Source of the DNA: Chloroflexota bacterium
Lineage (GTDB): Bacteria; Chloroflexota; Anaerolineae; Anaerolineales; Anaerolineaceae
Length of the DNA stretch: 5,655 nt
Direction: 5' to 3'
NCBI GenBank assembly: GCA_021796375.1
Contig: JAJYJF010000171.1
Location: forward strand, 1-5,655
A model generated the notes under the pieces. That model was not told where the DNA came from. It ran no database searches and worked only from the letters and a program-made list of their open reading frames with translations. Shown here piece after piece: positions 5,602 to 5,655 of this stretch (positions are counted from its first letter, which is position 1; the number at the start of each line of letters is the position of its first letter). Made by a program: the position numbers and the translations under genes.

Positions 5602-5655
5602 TTAAGGGAAGGTCACGACGACCTTCAACCCATCCCGCTTGCCGGCGGCGGTAAA
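5602..5655 (-). CDS. C-terminal 17 residues of an unidentified protein
   Basis: From the window edge the minus strand reads without stop FTAAGKRDGLKVVVTFP and then TAA (5604-5602). Fourteen of 17 third positions are G or C, matching the real genes nearby, and the residues look like a final beta strand. The product cannot be identified from so little. A perfect 7-base inverted repeat GAAGGTC/GACCTTC (5608-5626) lies within its last codons, with no T-tract after it, so it is not a standard terminator. Confidence 0.5.
   Translation of the reverse strand, partial: FTAAGKRDGLKVVVTFP

Noticed and set aside
5589..5626. Stem-loops after the partial gene as a terminator
   Set aside because: Neither GAAGGTC/GACCTTC nor CGAG/CTCG is followed by a T-tract on the minus strand.

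Overview
The window is a GC-rich bacterial stretch in which every supported gene lies on the minus strand, so transcription runs from high to low coordinates. Start signals are Shine-Dalgarno type, with AGGAGG before prkA, and coding third positions are strongly G/C. The prkA-yhbH pair and the coding style suit a free-living environmental bacterium. Chloroflexota is my impression from protein resemblance only; the sequence carries no decisive taxonomic marker.

In transcription order: (1) 5655-5602, the last 17 codons of an unidentified protein. (2) 5601-5391, a 211-base spacer with two short perfect inverted repeats and a possible 47-codon leader ORF. (3) 5390-4263, a 375-residue GNAT-fold protein like YghO. 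(4) 4247-4221, a clear intrinsic terminator. (5) 4200-3556, a small nucleoside phosphorylase/nucleosidase-superfamily protein that probably starts at TTG. (6) 3555-2875, a gene-free region of about 680 bases. It holds a G-quadruplex-type motif, a long imperfect AT-rich palindrome, a cluster of hairpins, short direct repeats and the probable prkA promoter. (7) 2862-817, prkA, a 681-residue AAA+ 'serine protein kinase'. (8) 806-1, yhbH/yeaH (DUF444), a von Willebrand A-type protein cut by the window edge after 268 residues.

prkA and yhbH are 10 bases apart, and the yhbH ribosome-binding site overlaps the prkA stop, so they form one operon. In many bacteria this pair is followed by spoVR. The three genes act together in starvation, stationary-phase or sporulation responses, so spoVR may lie just beyond the left edge. 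The GNAT and phosphorylase genes look like separate accessory metabolic genes with no visible link to the PrkA module.

No new multi-gene system is evident. The features most worth a second look are the non-coding region upstream of prkA and the cysteine/histidine clusters plus altered Walker A motif in PrkA.
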